Below are positions 43,255 through 52,596 of a stretch of 64,000 nt of DNA, piece after piece. The notes beneath the pieces are model-generated. The model did no database searches. It saw only the letters and a program-made list of their open reading frames with translations, and was not told the DNA's origin. Source of the stretch: Faecalibacterium sp. GTDB lineage: Bacteria; Bacillota; Clostridia; Oscillospirales; Ruminococcaceae. The position numbers and the translations under genes are program-made. The stretch's first letter is position 1, and each line of letters opens with the position of its first letter. The DNA lies in the NCBI GenBank assembly GCA_029264955.1, contig JARHYC010000021.1, positions 1-64,000 on the forward strand, read 5' to 3'.

Positions 43255-44385
43255 ATGAAATTAGGTATCGTCGGCTTGCCCAACGTAGGCAAATCCACGC
43301 TGTTCAACGCCATTACTTCCACCAAGAACGCAGAAGCTGCCAACTATCCCTTCTGCACTATCGAACCCAACAGTGGCATCGTCGCTGTGCCGGACGCACG
43401 TCTGGACAAGCTGGCTGAGCTGTGGGAAACCAACAAGAAAACCCCCGCCATCGTGGAGTTCGTTGATATTGCCGGTCTGGTCAAGGGCGCTGCAAACGGC
43501 GCCGGGCTTGGCAACAAGTTTCTGGGCAATATCCGCGAGTGTGACGCGATCGTTCACGTTGTGCGCTGCTTCGACGATGACAACATCGTTCATGTGATCG
43601 AAGATGTAAACAAACCCGTCGGCGTTGACCCCATTGCCGATATCGACGCCATCGACTATGAGCTGATTTTGAGCGACCTGGAAGTTGTCACCAACCGTGC
43701 CGGCCGTCAGGAAAAGGCTGCCAAGACCGGCAACAAGGCTGCTGCTGCCGAGGCTGTTTGGCTGCGTGAACTGGCTGCTCATCTGGAAGCAGGCAACCCT
43801 GCCCGCAGCTTCGACTTCGATGAAGGCGACAAGGACCAGGCACTGGCTGTGCGTGAAATGGGTCTGCTGAGCGCAAAGCCCGTTCTGTATGCTTGCAACG
43901 TGGGCGAAGATGACCTGATGGAAGGTATCGAGAACAATAAGTACGTCCCTCTGGTAGCTGAGCGTGCTGCCAAGGAAGGCGCAAAGGTCATCCCCATCTG
44001 CGCAAAGACAGAAGAGGACATTGCCGACTACTCTCCCGAAGAAAAGAAGGAATTCCTGTCTGAAATGGGCGTTACTTCCAGCGGTCTGGACAACCTGATC
44101 ACTGCCAGCTACGATCTGCTGGGTCTGATTTCTTTCCTGACGGACGGCAAAAAAGAATGCCGCGCATGGACCATTCGTCGTGGCACCAAGGCTCCGCAGG
44201 CTGCCGGTAAAATCCACTCTGACTTCGAGCGAGGCTTTATCCGTGCACAGGTCATCGGCTACAACGATTTGGCCGACCACGACTTCGACTACGCTGCTGT
44301 AAAGAGCAAAGGTCTGCAGCGCACCGAAGGCAAGGAATATGTGGTACAGGACGGTGATATCATCGAGTTCCTGTTCAACGTCTAA
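43255..44385 (+). CDS. ychF: redox-regulated ATPase YchF (Obg-like)
   Basis: 376 residues, close to the family norm of about 364. P-loop GLPNVGKSTLFN (7-18), switch region NYPFCTIEPN, Walker B-like VDIAGLVKGA and NVGEDD where the NKxD motif is altered, as usual for YchF, which prefers ATP. TGS domain at the C-terminus ends with GDIIEFLFNV. It binds ribosomes and affects stress translation. AAAGGAGA precedes ATG by about ten bases. mtnN follows after 22 bases. Confidence 0.97.
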   Translation: MKLGIVGLPNVGKSTLFNAITSTKNAEAANYPFCTIEPNSGIVAVPDARLDKLAELWETNKKTPAIVEFVDIAGLVKGAANGAGLGNKFLGNIRECDAIVHVVRCFDDDNIVHVIEDVNKPVGVDPIADIDAIDYELILSDLEVVTNRAGRQEKAAKTGNKAAAAEAVWLRELAAHLEAGNPARSFDFDEGDKDQALAVREMGLLSAKPVLYACNVGEDDLMEGIENNKYVPLVAERAAKEGAKVIPICAKTEEDIADYSPEEKKEFLSEMGVTSSGLDNLITASYDLLGLISFLTDGKKECRAWTIRRGTKAPQAAGKIHSDFERGFIRAQVIGYNDLADHDFDYAAVKSKGLQRTEGKEYVVQDGDIIEFLFNV

Positions 44386-44407
44386 TTAAAATACAGGAGA
44401 AGTTTCC

Positions 44408-45091
44408 ATGGTATACGGAATTATGGGCGCAATGCCCGACGAAGTCGATCAGCTGTGTGCAAAGCTGACGGATGTTTCCCGCGAAACCTACGGCGGTGTG
44501 GAGTATCATCTGGGTCATCTGGGTGATAAGCAGGTTGTTGTTTGCTGCGCCGGTATGGGCAAGGCAAATGCGGCTGCTACCACGCAGGTACTCATCACCA
44601 AGTACGGCGCAGGCTGCATCATTTTCTCCGGCATTGCCGGCAATATGACCTCCAAAATCGGCATTGGCGATGTGGTCATCGGCAAGACCGTTTTGTATCA
44701 TGACGCACAGCTGGACATGATTTGCCAGAATCCCCCGTTCCTCACCGAATATACCGGTGACCCTGCTCTGATTGCCGCAGCACAGGCTGCCTGCGAAGCT
44801 CAGGGCGTGAAGGCTCTGGTGGGCAAGATTGCTACCGGCGATTTGTTTGTTGGCGACTCCGAAACCAAGAATGCCATCGCTGCCAAGTGCGCTCCCGACT
44901 GTGTCGAGATGGAAGGCGCAGCTGTCAGCCAGATTGCTGCTAAGAACGAGATCCCCTGCGTCATCCTGCGCGCAATGAGCGACAACGCAGACGAAGCAGG
45001 ACATGAGGTTCTGGTGGTGAAGAAGTTCAGCATCAGCGAGTATGTAAAAACTGCCACAAACATCGTAGCAGATATGCTCACCCGCCTGTAA
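44408..45091 (+). CDS. mtnN: 5'-methylthioadenosine/S-adenosylhomocysteine nucleosidase
   Basis: 227 residues, the usual length. It begins GIMGAMPDEVDQL, with the general-acid Glu position (MGAMxEE in others) being Asp/Glu here. VVCCAGMGKANAA and FSGIAGNM are the purine/phosphate-binding motifs, with DCVEMEGAAVSQIA the ribose-binding Glu-Met-Glu and AMSDNAD the catalytic Asp. It cleaves SAH and MTA in the methyl cycle. ACAGGAGA precedes ATG. Cotranscribed with ychF. Confidence 0.95.
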   Translation: MVYGIMGAMPDEVDQLCAKLTDVSRETYGGVEYHLGHLGDKQVVVCCAGMGKANAAATTQVLITKYGAGCIIFSGIAGNMTSKIGIGDVVIGKTVLYHDAQLDMICQNPPFLTEYTGDPALIAAAQAACEAQGVKALVGKIATGDLFVGDSETKNAIAAKCAPDCVEMEGAAVSQIAAKNEIPCVILRAMSDNADEAGHEVLVVKKFSISEYVKTATNIVADMLTRL

Positions 45092-45113
45092 GCCACAAAT
45101 TACGTTTACATTG

Positions 45114-45149
45114 AAAAGCCGCTGTGTGTAATACACACAGCGGCTTTTT
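45114..45149. terminator. bidirectional terminator after mtnN
   Basis: AAAAGCCGCTGTGTGTA / TACACACAGCGGCTTTTT, a 17-bp stem with a minimal loop, between convergent genes. Confidence 0.9.
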
Positions 45150-45188
45150 GCTTGTATTCCAAAGAAAACCGTCAGATTTCCACTCGTT

Positions 45189-45647
45189 TTACAGATACTG
45201 CTCCAATCGCTGGCAGTTATCCTCCTGGAAGGCCTCCAGCTCACGCAGCATCTTTTTTGCACCCGGTGTGGCACTGGGAAAATCCGTCTCGCACTTGTGG
45301 CAGTCCAAAACGCCCTGATAGTTTCCTTCCGATAGCATTTCGGCTAGATTGCGGGTGGATTTATCGGTCATGGTTTTCATCTTGATCCCCAGCTGGGTAT
45401 TCATTTTGGCAAAAGCAGACTGGCCCTTCGGCGTTGCGCCCGAAGCCGTCAGACAAAGCTCTGCCTGACTTGCCATCTCGTGATATACATTTCTCTGACG
45501 CTGCAATTCTGCCTTGAACAAGCCTTCTTCAGCCATGGGAATCAGCTGGTCCAGTGCCTTCTCGCCCATTTCGGTGTTTTCATAAATGGCTTCCAGCATT
45601 CCGGTATTATCGCCGTTCTGCTGGGTCTGTGCGCGTTCCTGTGACAT
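45189..45647 (-). CDS. hypothetical helical protein, 152 aa
   Basis: Soluble, almost all helix, with four helices of about 25-30 residues as in a four-helix bundle: MLEAIYENTEMGEKALDQL, LQRQRNVYHEMASQAELCL, GIKMKTMTDKSTRNLAEML and the C-terminal MLRELEAFQEDNCQRLEQY. GNYQGVLDCHKCET contains CxxC-like Cys/His. A ferritin-like or DUF2383-like fold is possible; no EEXXH motif confirms it. AAAGGGGGG precedes the ATG. It follows malQ-neighbourhood genes on the same strand, 54 bases beyond malQ's end. Function unknown. Confidence 0.75.
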   Translation of the reverse strand: MSQERAQTQQNGDNTGMLEAIYENTEMGEKALDQLIPMAEEGLFKAELQRQRNVYHEMASQAELCLTASGATPKGQSAFAKMNTQLGIKMKTMTDKSTRNLAEMLSEGNYQGVLDCHKCETDFPSATPGAKKMLRELEAFQEDNCQRLEQYL

Positions 45648-45701
45648 AAAAACGCCCCCCTTTCGACACCAGTATGCGCCGATTGGAGGCCGTTTATACG
45701 A

Positions 45702-47333
45702 TTATCTCTTATGCTTTTTGTGCTTTTTCTGTTTGCTTGTGCGCAGGGTCGGCTGCTTTTGTTCCTCCATGGCTTTTGCACTTTCCGGCTGTGGTCTGTG
45801 TTGTGCTTGCGGCACTTCGGCGGGTGCTGAAGTGCGTCCATATACCCAGCAGCGGCTGCGAATATAATATGCCAGCGCATCCGTTGCTGCACCATCCAGC
45901 ATACGCCAGCTCCAGTTTCCGTCTGTGCGTCCAGGAGAATTCAACCGTGCTTCTCCCCCCAGACCCAGCCAGTCGAACATGGGTACGATTGCTGTATCCG
46001 ACACGCTGGAAAGTACGGCATCCAGCAAAGCCGGTACGGCATCCTCGTCAGATTTCAGATTCAGATAAACGCGCGCAAAGCCCTTTTCCTGTTCGCTGGC
46101 GGCATTCTCCCACCAGTCGGTAAGGGTGGTGTTATCATGGGTACCAGGATATACCACAGTATTTCGCGTATAGCTGTACGGCAAAAATTCATTGCCGCCT
46201 CCAAAACCGAATTGTAGAACTTTCATACCCGGATAACCGCTCTCCCGCAGAAGCTCTCGCACGCTGTCGAACAGCTCTCCCAAATCTTCTGCCACAATGG
46301 GCAGCGGATACCCAATGGCAGATTCCATTGCGCGGAACAGTTCCATGCCAGGTCCTTTTTCCCATTTGCCGTTGATGGCGGTTTCGCTGCCGGCAGGGAT
46401 TGCCCAATAGGTATCGAATCCACGGAAGTGATCGATACGCACCACATCGTACAGCTCCAGGCTGCGGCGCATACGCTGCACCCACCAGGCAAAGCCGGTC
46501 TGCCGATGGTATTCCCAGTCATAAACCGGATTTCCCCACAGCTGACCCGTTGCGGAAAAGAAATCCGGCGGGCAGCCTGCCACACGGGAAAAGCCTCTAT
46601 CTCTATTGCGCTCGAACAGGTTACCACCTGTCCATGCATCTGCAGAATCCGCTGCCGCATAGATGGGCATATCGCCCAGAATCCGCACACCTTTCTGGTT
46701 GGCATGCTGTTTCAGCGCCGTCCACTGTTTATCGAACTCGTACTGCAAGAACGTCCAAAAGCCCACTTCATCGGCGTTTTCTTCTGCAAATTCTTTCAGT
46801 GCTTCGGGCTGACGGTCCCGCAGTTCTTCCGGCCACTGCTGCCAGCTTTGCATTTTGAATGCTTTTTTACCTGCCATGTACAGGGCATAATCCGGCAACC
46901 AGTTTTCATTTTTCAGGGTAAAGGCATACCAGTCATCCGGCAGGTATTGCTCCATACCGTGAACCCCATGGCATTTTTCCAGAAATGTCTGATAGGCTTT
47001 GCGCAGCACCATAAAACGGCTGTTATACAGCTTACCATAATCGACATGCGCTGCATCCTCGCCCCAATCCCATTTGGTAATATCGGAGGCCTCCAACAGT
47101 CCCTCGTCCACCAGCGTTTCCAAATCAATAAAGTATGGATTGCCCGCAAAGGCAGAGCAACTCTGGTATGGGCTGTCACCGTAACCGGTAGGGCTCAAGG
47201 GCAGAATCTGCCAGAGCTGCTGCCCTGCACGATTCAGAAAATCCACAAACGCGTATGCCTGCTTACCAAAACAGCCGATTCCTCCAGGACCTGGCAGGCT
47301 GGAAACCGGCATCAAAATACCACATTGCCGCAT
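45702..47333 (-). CDS. malQ: 4-alpha-glucanotransferase (amylomaltase)
   Basis: 543 residues, GH77. The N-terminus CGILMPVSSLPGPGGIG and LPLSPTGYGDSPYQSCSAFAGNPYFIDL is the family hallmark. Catalytic nucleophile Asp in VRIDHFRGFD, acid Glu in IVAEDLGEL and the stabilising Asp in YPGTHDNTTLTDW. The core ends at about 500; an extra C-terminal tail (KAMEEQKQPTLRTSKQKKHK) is basic and not part of the enzyme. It rearranges maltodextrins in glycogen/starch use. GAGGGAA precedes the ATG. Alone in its unit, no glycogen phosphorylase nearby. Confidence 0.95.
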   Translation of the reverse strand: MRQCGILMPVSSLPGPGGIGCFGKQAYAFVDFLNRAGQQLWQILPLSPTGYGDSPYQSCSAFAGNPYFIDLETLVDEGLLEASDITKWDWGEDAAHVDYGKLYNSRFMVLRKAYQTFLEKCHGVHGMEQYLPDDWYAFTLKNENWLPDYALYMAGKKAFKMQSWQQWPEELRDRQPEALKEFAEENADEVGFWTFLQYEFDKQWTALKQHANQKGVRILGDMPIYAAADSADAWTGGNLFERNRDRGFSRVAGCPPDFFSATGQLWGNPVYDWEYHRQTGFAWWVQRMRRSLELYDVVRIDHFRGFDTYWAIPAGSETAINGKWEKGPGMELFRAMESAIGYPLPIVAEDLGELFDSVRELLRESGYPGMKVLQFGFGGGNEFLPYSYTRNTVVYPGTHDNTTLTDWWENAASEQEKGFARVYLNLKSDEDAVPALLDAVLSSVSDTAIVPMFDWLGLGGEARLNSPGRTDGNWSWRMLDGAATDALAYYIRSRCWVYGRTSAPAEVPQAQHRPQPESAKAMEEQKQPTLRTSKQKKHKKHKR

Positions 47334-47562
47334 AACTCGTTCCCTCGCTTTATTTTGAAATGCCGACCCACGGCATTTTTCTTAAACCCCATTATACACA
47401 CTTTGCCGACTGTTTTCTACTCACTTGGAACGTGCTATAATAATCCTATGCAAATTCTGTTCTTTTTCATGCCGAAACGCTGTCAAATGCAGCAAAAGGG
47501 GTATCACATCACCGGTGCTTCGTGGTATGATAGGGAAAGACTAAATTCCAAGGAGTTGTTTC
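47334..47562. other. intergenic region between malQ and the AlaX gene
   Basis: 228 bases holding the 5' regions of two divergent genes. A TATAAT (about 47434-47439) and a TATGAT (47527-47532) point to the right but lack good -35 boxes. A TATAAT-like motif does not stand out for malQ. Nothing else seen. Confidence 0.3.
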
Positions 47563-48744
47563 ATGCAACCGACACAAAAACAATATGAGCAGGACGCTTT
47601 CCTGCAGGAAATGGATACCACACTGGCGGCGATTGATTCTGGCAAAAGCCGACTGGCACTGGCCGCCACGGTATTTTATCCCGAAGGCGGCGGTCAGCCT
47701 GCTGACGAGGGTTTACTGACCCTCGCCGGGGAAACCGTTGCTGTCACGGATGTACAAATTCAGGACGGCATCGTATGGCACACGGTAGAGCACATCCCCG
47801 CTAAAGCAGCAGAAGGCTGTGCTGTTCACGGAAAAATCGACTGGGAACGCCGCTTTGACCATATGCAGCAGCACACCGGCGAGCACATCTTGTCCGGCAC
47901 ACTGCATCGGCTGTTTGGTGCGGAAAATGTGGGTTTTCACTTGGGCGCACAGGTAGTGCGCATGGATACCAGTATCCATCTGACCGACGAACAGCTGCGT
48001 CAAGCGGAAACCGAAGCCAATGCCTGCATCTGGGCAGACGCTCCGGTTCAGGTCTTGTATCCTACCCCTGAAGAGTTGCCCCACATTGCATACCGCAGCA
48101 AAAAAGAGCTGACCGGTCAGGTCCGTATTGTGGATATTCCGGGCGGCGATGTATGCGCTTGCTGCGGCACCCATGTACGTACCGCCGGGCAGGTTGGTCT
48201 GATTAAAATCATTGCATCCGAACATTACAAAATCGGCGAACGGCTGACGGTGCTGTGTGGCAAACGTGCCCTTTTGGAAATGCAGCAGATGCACAGCCGT
48301 CAGCGGAAAATCGGCGCACTACTCAGCGCACAGAGCGACCAGACCGCCATTGCTGCACAGCGGTTGTTTGATGATTACACTTCTTTGAAGTTTGCCCATT
48401 TCGGCATGGCAAACCAGCTGTTTGCCGCATTGGCACAACAGACCGAACCCGGCAAACCTGCCATTCATATTGTCCCCGGCTTGACCCCGGACGAACTGCA
48501 TCGCTTGACCGAAGCATTGTGCAAACAAACCGACAGCCTATGCGCTGCACTGACCGAAACCGAAAAGGGTATTGGTTACTGCATCGGCAAACAAAACGGC
48601 GATGTGCGCCCACTGGTAAAAACATTGAATGCATCCTTTGCCGGGCGCGGCGGCGGAAAGCCGATTTTGTGTCAGGGCAGTTGTACCGAGACTGACCTGA
48701 AAACGCTGGCAGACTGGCTGGCGCTGCAAGCCGAAAACGACTAA
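47563..48744 (+). CDS. alanyl-tRNA editing protein AlaX, long form
   Basis: 393 residues: AlaX-L. N-terminal beta domain (1-90) with TVFYPEGGGQPADEG, the editing core with HMQQHTGEHILSG (zinc/active HxxxH) and VCACCGTHVRTAGQVG (the second zinc Cys/His set), and a C-terminal DHHA1-type domain (about 280-393) ending FAGRGGGKPILCQGS. It hydrolyses Ser-tRNA-Ala or Gly-tRNA-Ala in trans. AAGGAG is nine bases before ATG. trmB follows 47 bases downstream, making a small tRNA-quality operon. Confidence 0.95.
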   Translation: MQPTQKQYEQDAFLQEMDTTLAAIDSGKSRLALAATVFYPEGGGQPADEGLLTLAGETVAVTDVQIQDGIVWHTVEHIPAKAAEGCAVHGKIDWERRFDHMQQHTGEHILSGTLHRLFGAENVGFHLGAQVVRMDTSIHLTDEQLRQAETEANACIWADAPVQVLYPTPEELPHIAYRSKKELTGQVRIVDIPGGDVCACCGTHVRTAGQVGLIKIIASEHYKIGERLTVLCGKRALLEMQQMHSRQRKIGALLSAQSDQTAIAAQRLFDDYTSLKFAHFGMANQLFAALAQQTEPGKPAIHIVPGLTPDELHRLTEALCKQTDSLCAALTETEKGIGYCIGKQNGDVRPLVKTLNASFAGRGGGKPILCQGSCTETDLKTLADWLALQAEND

Positions 48745-48791
48745 ATTACCCGACTACACATTGTAATAAGATACAGAGGAGATCTCCAATT

Positions 48792-49544
48792 ATGAGAATG
48801 CGTTTCAAACCCTATGCCCGTCCCGAGCTGCTGGCTTGTGATTTCCACGCACACGATCCGTTCCACTGCGCAGGTCACTGGAAAGAGCGTTTCGCACGCC
48901 CCGAACAGCCTTTGATGCTGGAGCTGGGCTGCGGCAAGGGCGGCTTTTTGAGCCAGCTGGCCAGCGCACACCCGGAAAATAATTATATGGGCTTTGATAT
49001 TACCGATAAGGTCCTGATTCTGGCAAAGCGCAAAATCGAAGCTGCTTATGCTGAAAAGAATCTGACCCCCGATAACGTGTGCATCCTGTCTGCTGACATC
49101 GAGCGCATTTTGAAGGTAATGAACGAGCAGGACACCGTTTCCCGCATTTACATCAACTTCTGCAACCCTTGGAGCAAAAACGCAGGCAGCAACAAGCACC
49201 GCCTGACCCATCCCCGCCAGCTGATTCAGTACCGCACTTTCCTGGAGGACGGCGCTGAGATTTACTTCAAGACCGACGATGATGATTTGTTCCGCGACAG
49301 TCTGAACTACTTCCCCGCTGCTGGATTTGAAATCGAATGGAAGACCTTCGATCTGCACGAAAACGAGCCGGAATGGAACATCCGTACCGAACATGAGGGT
49401 ATGTTCACCGAGCAGGGCATTAAGATCAAGGCACTGATTGCTCGCAAGCTGCCCGGCGATGAGAGCGTTACCTGGGTCGAGCCGAAGGCTCTGGCAAAAG
49501 AGCTGGAAGCCGACGAAGCGGAGGCAAATGATGCCCAGGTGTGA
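48792..49544 (+). CDS. trmB: tRNA (guanine-46-N7) methyltransferase
   Basis: 250 residues. SAM motif LELGCGKGGFLSQLA (about 43-57), acidic D/E in GFDITDKV, family motif IYINFCNPWSKNAGSN (usually NFxDPWPKxxH; here Asn-Pro-Trp-Ser and no His), KHRLTHP and FKTDDDDLF. It makes m7G46 in the variable loop. The altered PWPKxxH loop is odd but still in family range. GAGGAGA precedes the ATG. The stop overlaps the start of the next gene by 14 bases. Confidence 0.92.
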   Translation: MRMRFKPYARPELLACDFHAHDPFHCAGHWKERFARPEQPLMLELGCGKGGFLSQLASAHPENNYMGFDITDKVLILAKRKIEAAYAEKNLTPDNVCILSADIERILKVMNEQDTVSRIYINFCNPWSKNAGSNKHRLTHPRQLIQYRTFLEDGAEIYFKTDDDDLFRDSLNYFPAAGFEIEWKTFDLHENEPEWNIRTEHEGMFTEQGIKIKALIARKLPGDESVTWVEPKALAKELEADEAEANDAQV

Positions 49545-49707
49545 TTTGTGTTTGAATAATCAGACCGACGAATACGGCGAAAGTTATTGCAATTTTGCGG
49601 ACAGTTTGGACGAAGACGAATATGTCCGTCTGATGGCGCACCCCAATGATACCTGCCCTTTCTTTGAGGGTGGTGACGAATACAAAATCGTCCGCAAGCA
49701 AAATTGA
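49531..49707 (+). CDS. DUF6472-type cysteine-rich miniprotein, 58 aa
   Basis: Reads MPRCDLCLNNQTDEYGESYC, an acidic stretch LDEDEYVRLM and NDTCPFFEGGDEYKIVRKQN. Cys residues stand at 4, 7, 20 and 42, a probable zinc site (CxxC...C...CP). GGAGG lies eight bases before the ATG. It overlaps trmB, indicating coupled expression. Small proteins with this DEYxVVRKQ ending are widespread in clostridia (I believe as DUF6472) without known function; association with tRNA methylation is a guess. Confidence 0.8.
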   Translation: MPRCDLCLNNQTDEYGESYCNFADSLDEDEYVRLMAHPNDTCPFFEGGDEYKIVRKQN

Positions 49708-49719
49708 TTTTCTAACCAT

Positions 49720-49757
49720 AAAAAAGGGCTGCACTCTGTACAGATGCAGCCCTTTTT
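49720..49757 (+). terminator. terminator after the AlaX-trmB operon
   Basis: AAAAAAGGGCTGCA / TGCAGCCCTTTTT hairpin with an 11-base loop and T run, 12 bases past the stop. Confidence 0.9.
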
Positions 49758-49835
49758 GCGAATTTCATGCATTCTGAATCGGGTTCGATGTATAATCACA
49801 GCAAGAAAAATTTTCTTCTGCTCAGGAGGTTCTGT

Positions 49836-50171
49836 ATGGCTTGGATTGGATTTTTGGCTTGGTCTGCCGTAGGGCTATTTTTTATCGGTCTGGGATTCTA
49901 TCTGATTTACGGAACACATAAAACCATCTTCGGTTTCTGGGCCAACGTGGAAGCGTTCCCTGTAGGCGATGTAAAAGGATACAATCAGGCACTGGGCAAA
50001 CTCTGGTGCGGTTATGGCATCGTTTTTATTTTGCTGGGGCTGCCGCTTTTTGCTGGACAAAATTCAGCTTGGGCACTGCTTTCCATTCTGGGTACCGTAT
50101 TTAGTACACTAGGTCTGATGCTGATTTATGTACTGTGCATCGAACCAAAATATAAAAAGAAATCGCAGTAA
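49836..50171 (+). CDS. hypothetical membrane protein with three helices, 111 aa
   Basis: Helices at about 5-25, 56-75 and 80-102, with a soluble loop YGTHKTIFGFWANVEAFPVG between the first two and a conserved-looking GYNQALGKLWCGYGI entering the second. Looks like the DUF3784/small clostridial membrane families but I cannot name it. CAGGAGG precedes the ATG at 49836; an upstream in-frame start lacks a site. It ends in a bidirectional terminator. Confidence 0.65.
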   Translation: MAWIGFLAWSAVGLFFIGLGFYLIYGTHKTIFGFWANVEAFPVGDVKGYNQALGKLWCGYGIVFILLGLPLFAGQNSAWALLSILGTVFSTLGLMLIYVLCIEPKYKKKSQ

Positions 50172-50192
50172 CTCGCCTTCAAGTTTTCCACG

Positions 50193-50232
50193 AAAAATAC
50201 CGGCACGGTGGAAAACCGTGTCGGTATTTTTC
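50193..50232. terminator. bidirectional terminator between the membrane gene and dinB
   Basis: GAAAAATACCGGCACGG / CCGTGTCGGTATTTTTC, 16 pairs with a seven-base loop. Confidence 0.9.
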
Positions 50233-50238
50233 ATCCTG

Positions 50239-51552
50239 CTATTTCCTGCCCAGAGGGCCTTTTGTTATCTGGCGGCCGGAACCATCATCATTGCGTTCCC
50301 ATTCGGCATCGCTTTCTGCCATCGACAGAGAGGCTAGTCCGATTTCATTGTTCAAAACATAGGCACCCGCGATCGCGTGTTTGCCGTACTTGCCCCGAAT
50401 TTGGTCCAGACTTTTTTCCAGCGCTTCCCGTTTAGGGCTGCGTTTTGGCGTGTCCTCTGCGAAGAAACTTTGCTGCACTGCCAGTGGCGTATCCGTTAAG
50501 CATAATGCTGTCACGCCCAAAAGTCGTACTGGGCGGGATAGATCCCAATTTCTCTGCAAAAGCTCCCAGGCTGCTGCTTCTAAATCTTTTGCCAGATGGG
50601 TCGAAGTCGGCAGCTGCTTTTGCCGCTGAATGCTTTTTAGCTGATTGTCTTTGATTGTGATTTGTATGGTTCCCGCATACAAACCATGGCGGCGCAGCCG
50701 CCCAGCCACTTCATCCGCCAAAGCCGCAATCCCTGCACGCAAATCTGCCGAACCTCTTAAATCTCTTTTATAGGTCGTGCTGTTGCCCACGCTCTTAATG
50801 GGTTCACTTTCTCCCCAACGGTGTACCGGAGCATTATCCTCCCCACGGGCATTACGGGATAGTTCCGCCCCGGATTTGCCCAGCATCTGTACCAGATACA
50901 GCGGGTCTGCTGCTGCAACCTCGCCAATGGTACGCAGTTGCATAGATGCCAGTTTTTCTGCCAGCCGCCTGCCCACAAACAGCATCGCGCCTACTGGCAT
51001 CGGCCACACAATCTCCTTATAGTTTTCTTTGCTGATTAAGGTCGTAGCGTCCGGCTTTTTGTAATCGGAACCCATCTTGGCGAATACCTTATTAAAGCTG
51101 ACCCCTACCGAAATGGTCAGCCCGGTTTCTGCATGAACCCGGTTGCGAATCTGGTCCCCCAAGGCTTTGGGGCTTTCCGCATACAGCTGCCAGGTATTGG
51201 TTACGTCCAGCCAGCTTTCATCCACTGAAAACGGTTCGACCCGAGTGGTGTACTCCTGGTAAATTGCGTTGATGACCTGATAATAATGCTGATACTTTTC
51301 CCGATGAGACGGCAAAAGCACCAAATCGGGACATTTCTGTTTTGCCTGCCAAATCACCTCTGCGGTCTGGATGCCGTACTGTTTGGCCGGTTCATTTTTC
51401 GCCAGAATAATACCATGCCGCCCATTCGGGTCACCGCATACCGCCACCGGAAGATGTTTCAGTTCCGGATGTTCCAAAAGCTCCACACTCGCAAAAAAAC
51501 TGTTACAGTCGCAATGCAAAATCCAGCGTGGCTTTTCCTGTTTGGTTTCCAT
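50239..51552 (-). CDS. dinB: Y-family DNA polymerase IV
   Basis: 437 residues. Catalytic Asp motifs LHCDCNSFFASVE (about 13-25) and FSVDESWLDVT (about 108-118), the nucleotide-binding YxxxR (SHREKYQHY), thumb HhH region and little finger with PVHRWGE and KSVGNSTTYKRDL. The last ~60 residues are an extension with no clear beta-clamp box. AAAGGAGAG precedes the ATG. No LexA-type box was found upstream. Translesion synthesis of damaged DNA; isolated gene. Confidence 0.94.
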   Translation of the reverse strand: METKQEKPRWILHCDCNSFFASVELLEHPELKHLPVAVCGDPNGRHGIILAKNEPAKQYGIQTAEVIWQAKQKCPDLVLLPSHREKYQHYYQVINAIYQEYTTRVEPFSVDESWLDVTNTWQLYAESPKALGDQIRNRVHAETGLTISVGVSFNKVFAKMGSDYKKPDATTLISKENYKEIVWPMPVGAMLFVGRRLAEKLASMQLRTIGEVAAADPLYLVQMLGKSGAELSRNARGEDNAPVHRWGESEPIKSVGNSTTYKRDLRGSADLRAGIAALADEVAGRLRRHGLYAGTIQITIKDNQLKSIQRQKQLPTSTHLAKDLEAAAWELLQRNWDLSRPVRLLGVTALCLTDTPLAVQQSFFAEDTPKRSPKREALEKSLDQIRGKYGKHAIAGAYVLNNEIGLASLSMAESDAEWERNDDGSGRQITKGPLGRK

Positions 51553-51687
51553 CGAACATCTCTCCTTTCCGGTATTTTTTGCACAAATTCAGCGTTTTGC
51601 CCCATGCCAAGTGATGCATGGTCTGTTATACTGATTCTATCAAAATTCATCTGAGTTTGTCGAGTAAAATAAAATGGGAGGCCTTTT

Positions 51688-52578
51688 ATGTTTGATACAT
51701 ATACCTTATACCAGCTTCTCTGGTATTTTCTGACGTATGCGTTTCTGGGCTGGTGCATGGAAGTGGTATTCTGCTCCATTACCGAGGGTCATGTTGTGAA
51801 CCGCGGTTTTTTGAATGGGCCTGTCTGTCCGATCTATGGCTTTGGAATGCTGGGCATTCTTCTCTTGCTGCGCCCTCTGCTTGCCGTTAACGATTTGGCA
51901 CACAACGTGACGCTGTATGTATGCGGTATGGTGCTGGCAAGTACTGTAGAATATTTGGTTGGTTGGGGAATGTTAAAACTATTCCATGCCCGCTGGTGGG
52001 ACTATCGGGATAAAAAATTCAATTGGAACGGTTTCATCTGTTTGAGCATCAGCCTGTGCTGGGGTTTGGGCACTTTGGTAGCCTGCCGCATCCTGCATCC
52101 GCTGGTACACACGGTGACCATTTCTCTACTGCCCAAGGGCCTTGGCATCTGGGTGCTTGCCGCCCTACTGATTTTATTTGCAATCGACACCATTGTATCG
52201 GTACGCACCGCCATCCATATGGATCGAGATCTGGCCGAGCTTGACCGCATCGCACACCGCATGGAAGCCCTGAGCGAAAAAATGAGCGCCGACATTGGTT
52301 CCCGCGCACTGGAAACCGACCAGCGCATGGATTACGCCCGTTTGCAGGCAAAGCTTGCCAGCTACGAGCTGCGGGATGCCGCCGACCAACTAGAAGATGC
52401 CGCTGCCGACCGTCGCGCTGCTTTGGAGCAGCGTTCGCAGGAATTGCGTACCCGCCTGATGCAGGAGCATTCCGGTACACGCCGTCTGCTGCGCGCTTTC
52501 CCCCACTTGGATGCAGACGAACGACACGATATATTCCAGCAGCTTCGTGAAGATTTAAGCGCATTGCGCCGTCGTTGA
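51688..52578 (+). CDS. putative ABC transporter permease-like membrane protein (DUF1113/CmpB type) with coiled-coil tail
   Basis: 296 residues. The N-terminal 170 residues have five to six helices with the family hallmarks YAFLGWCMEVVFCSI, RGFLNGPVCPIYGFG, VEYLVGWGMLKLFHARWWDY and NGFICLSISLCWG. The C-terminal 120 residues are a charged coiled coil (AELDRIAHRMEALSEKM...QLREDLSALRR). The family is found in Firmicutes near envelope genes; despite the name no ATPase is linked. GGGAGG lies eight bases before the ATG. A TATACT (about 51624) with weak -35 may be its promoter. Function unknown. Confidence 0.8.
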   Translation: MFDTYTLYQLLWYFLTYAFLGWCMEVVFCSITEGHVVNRGFLNGPVCPIYGFGMLGILLLLRPLLAVNDLAHNVTLYVCGMVLASTVEYLVGWGMLKLFHARWWDYRDKKFNWNGFICLSISLCWGLGTLVACRILHPLVHTVTISLLPKGLGIWVLAALLILFAIDTIVSVRTAIHMDRDLAELDRIAHRMEALSEKMSADIGSRALETDQRMDYARLQAKLASYELRDAADQLEDAAADRRAALEQRSQELRTRLMQEHSGTRRLLRAFPHLDADERHDIFQQLREDLSALRRR

Positions 52579-52596
52579 TCGTTTCACCGTAAACAC

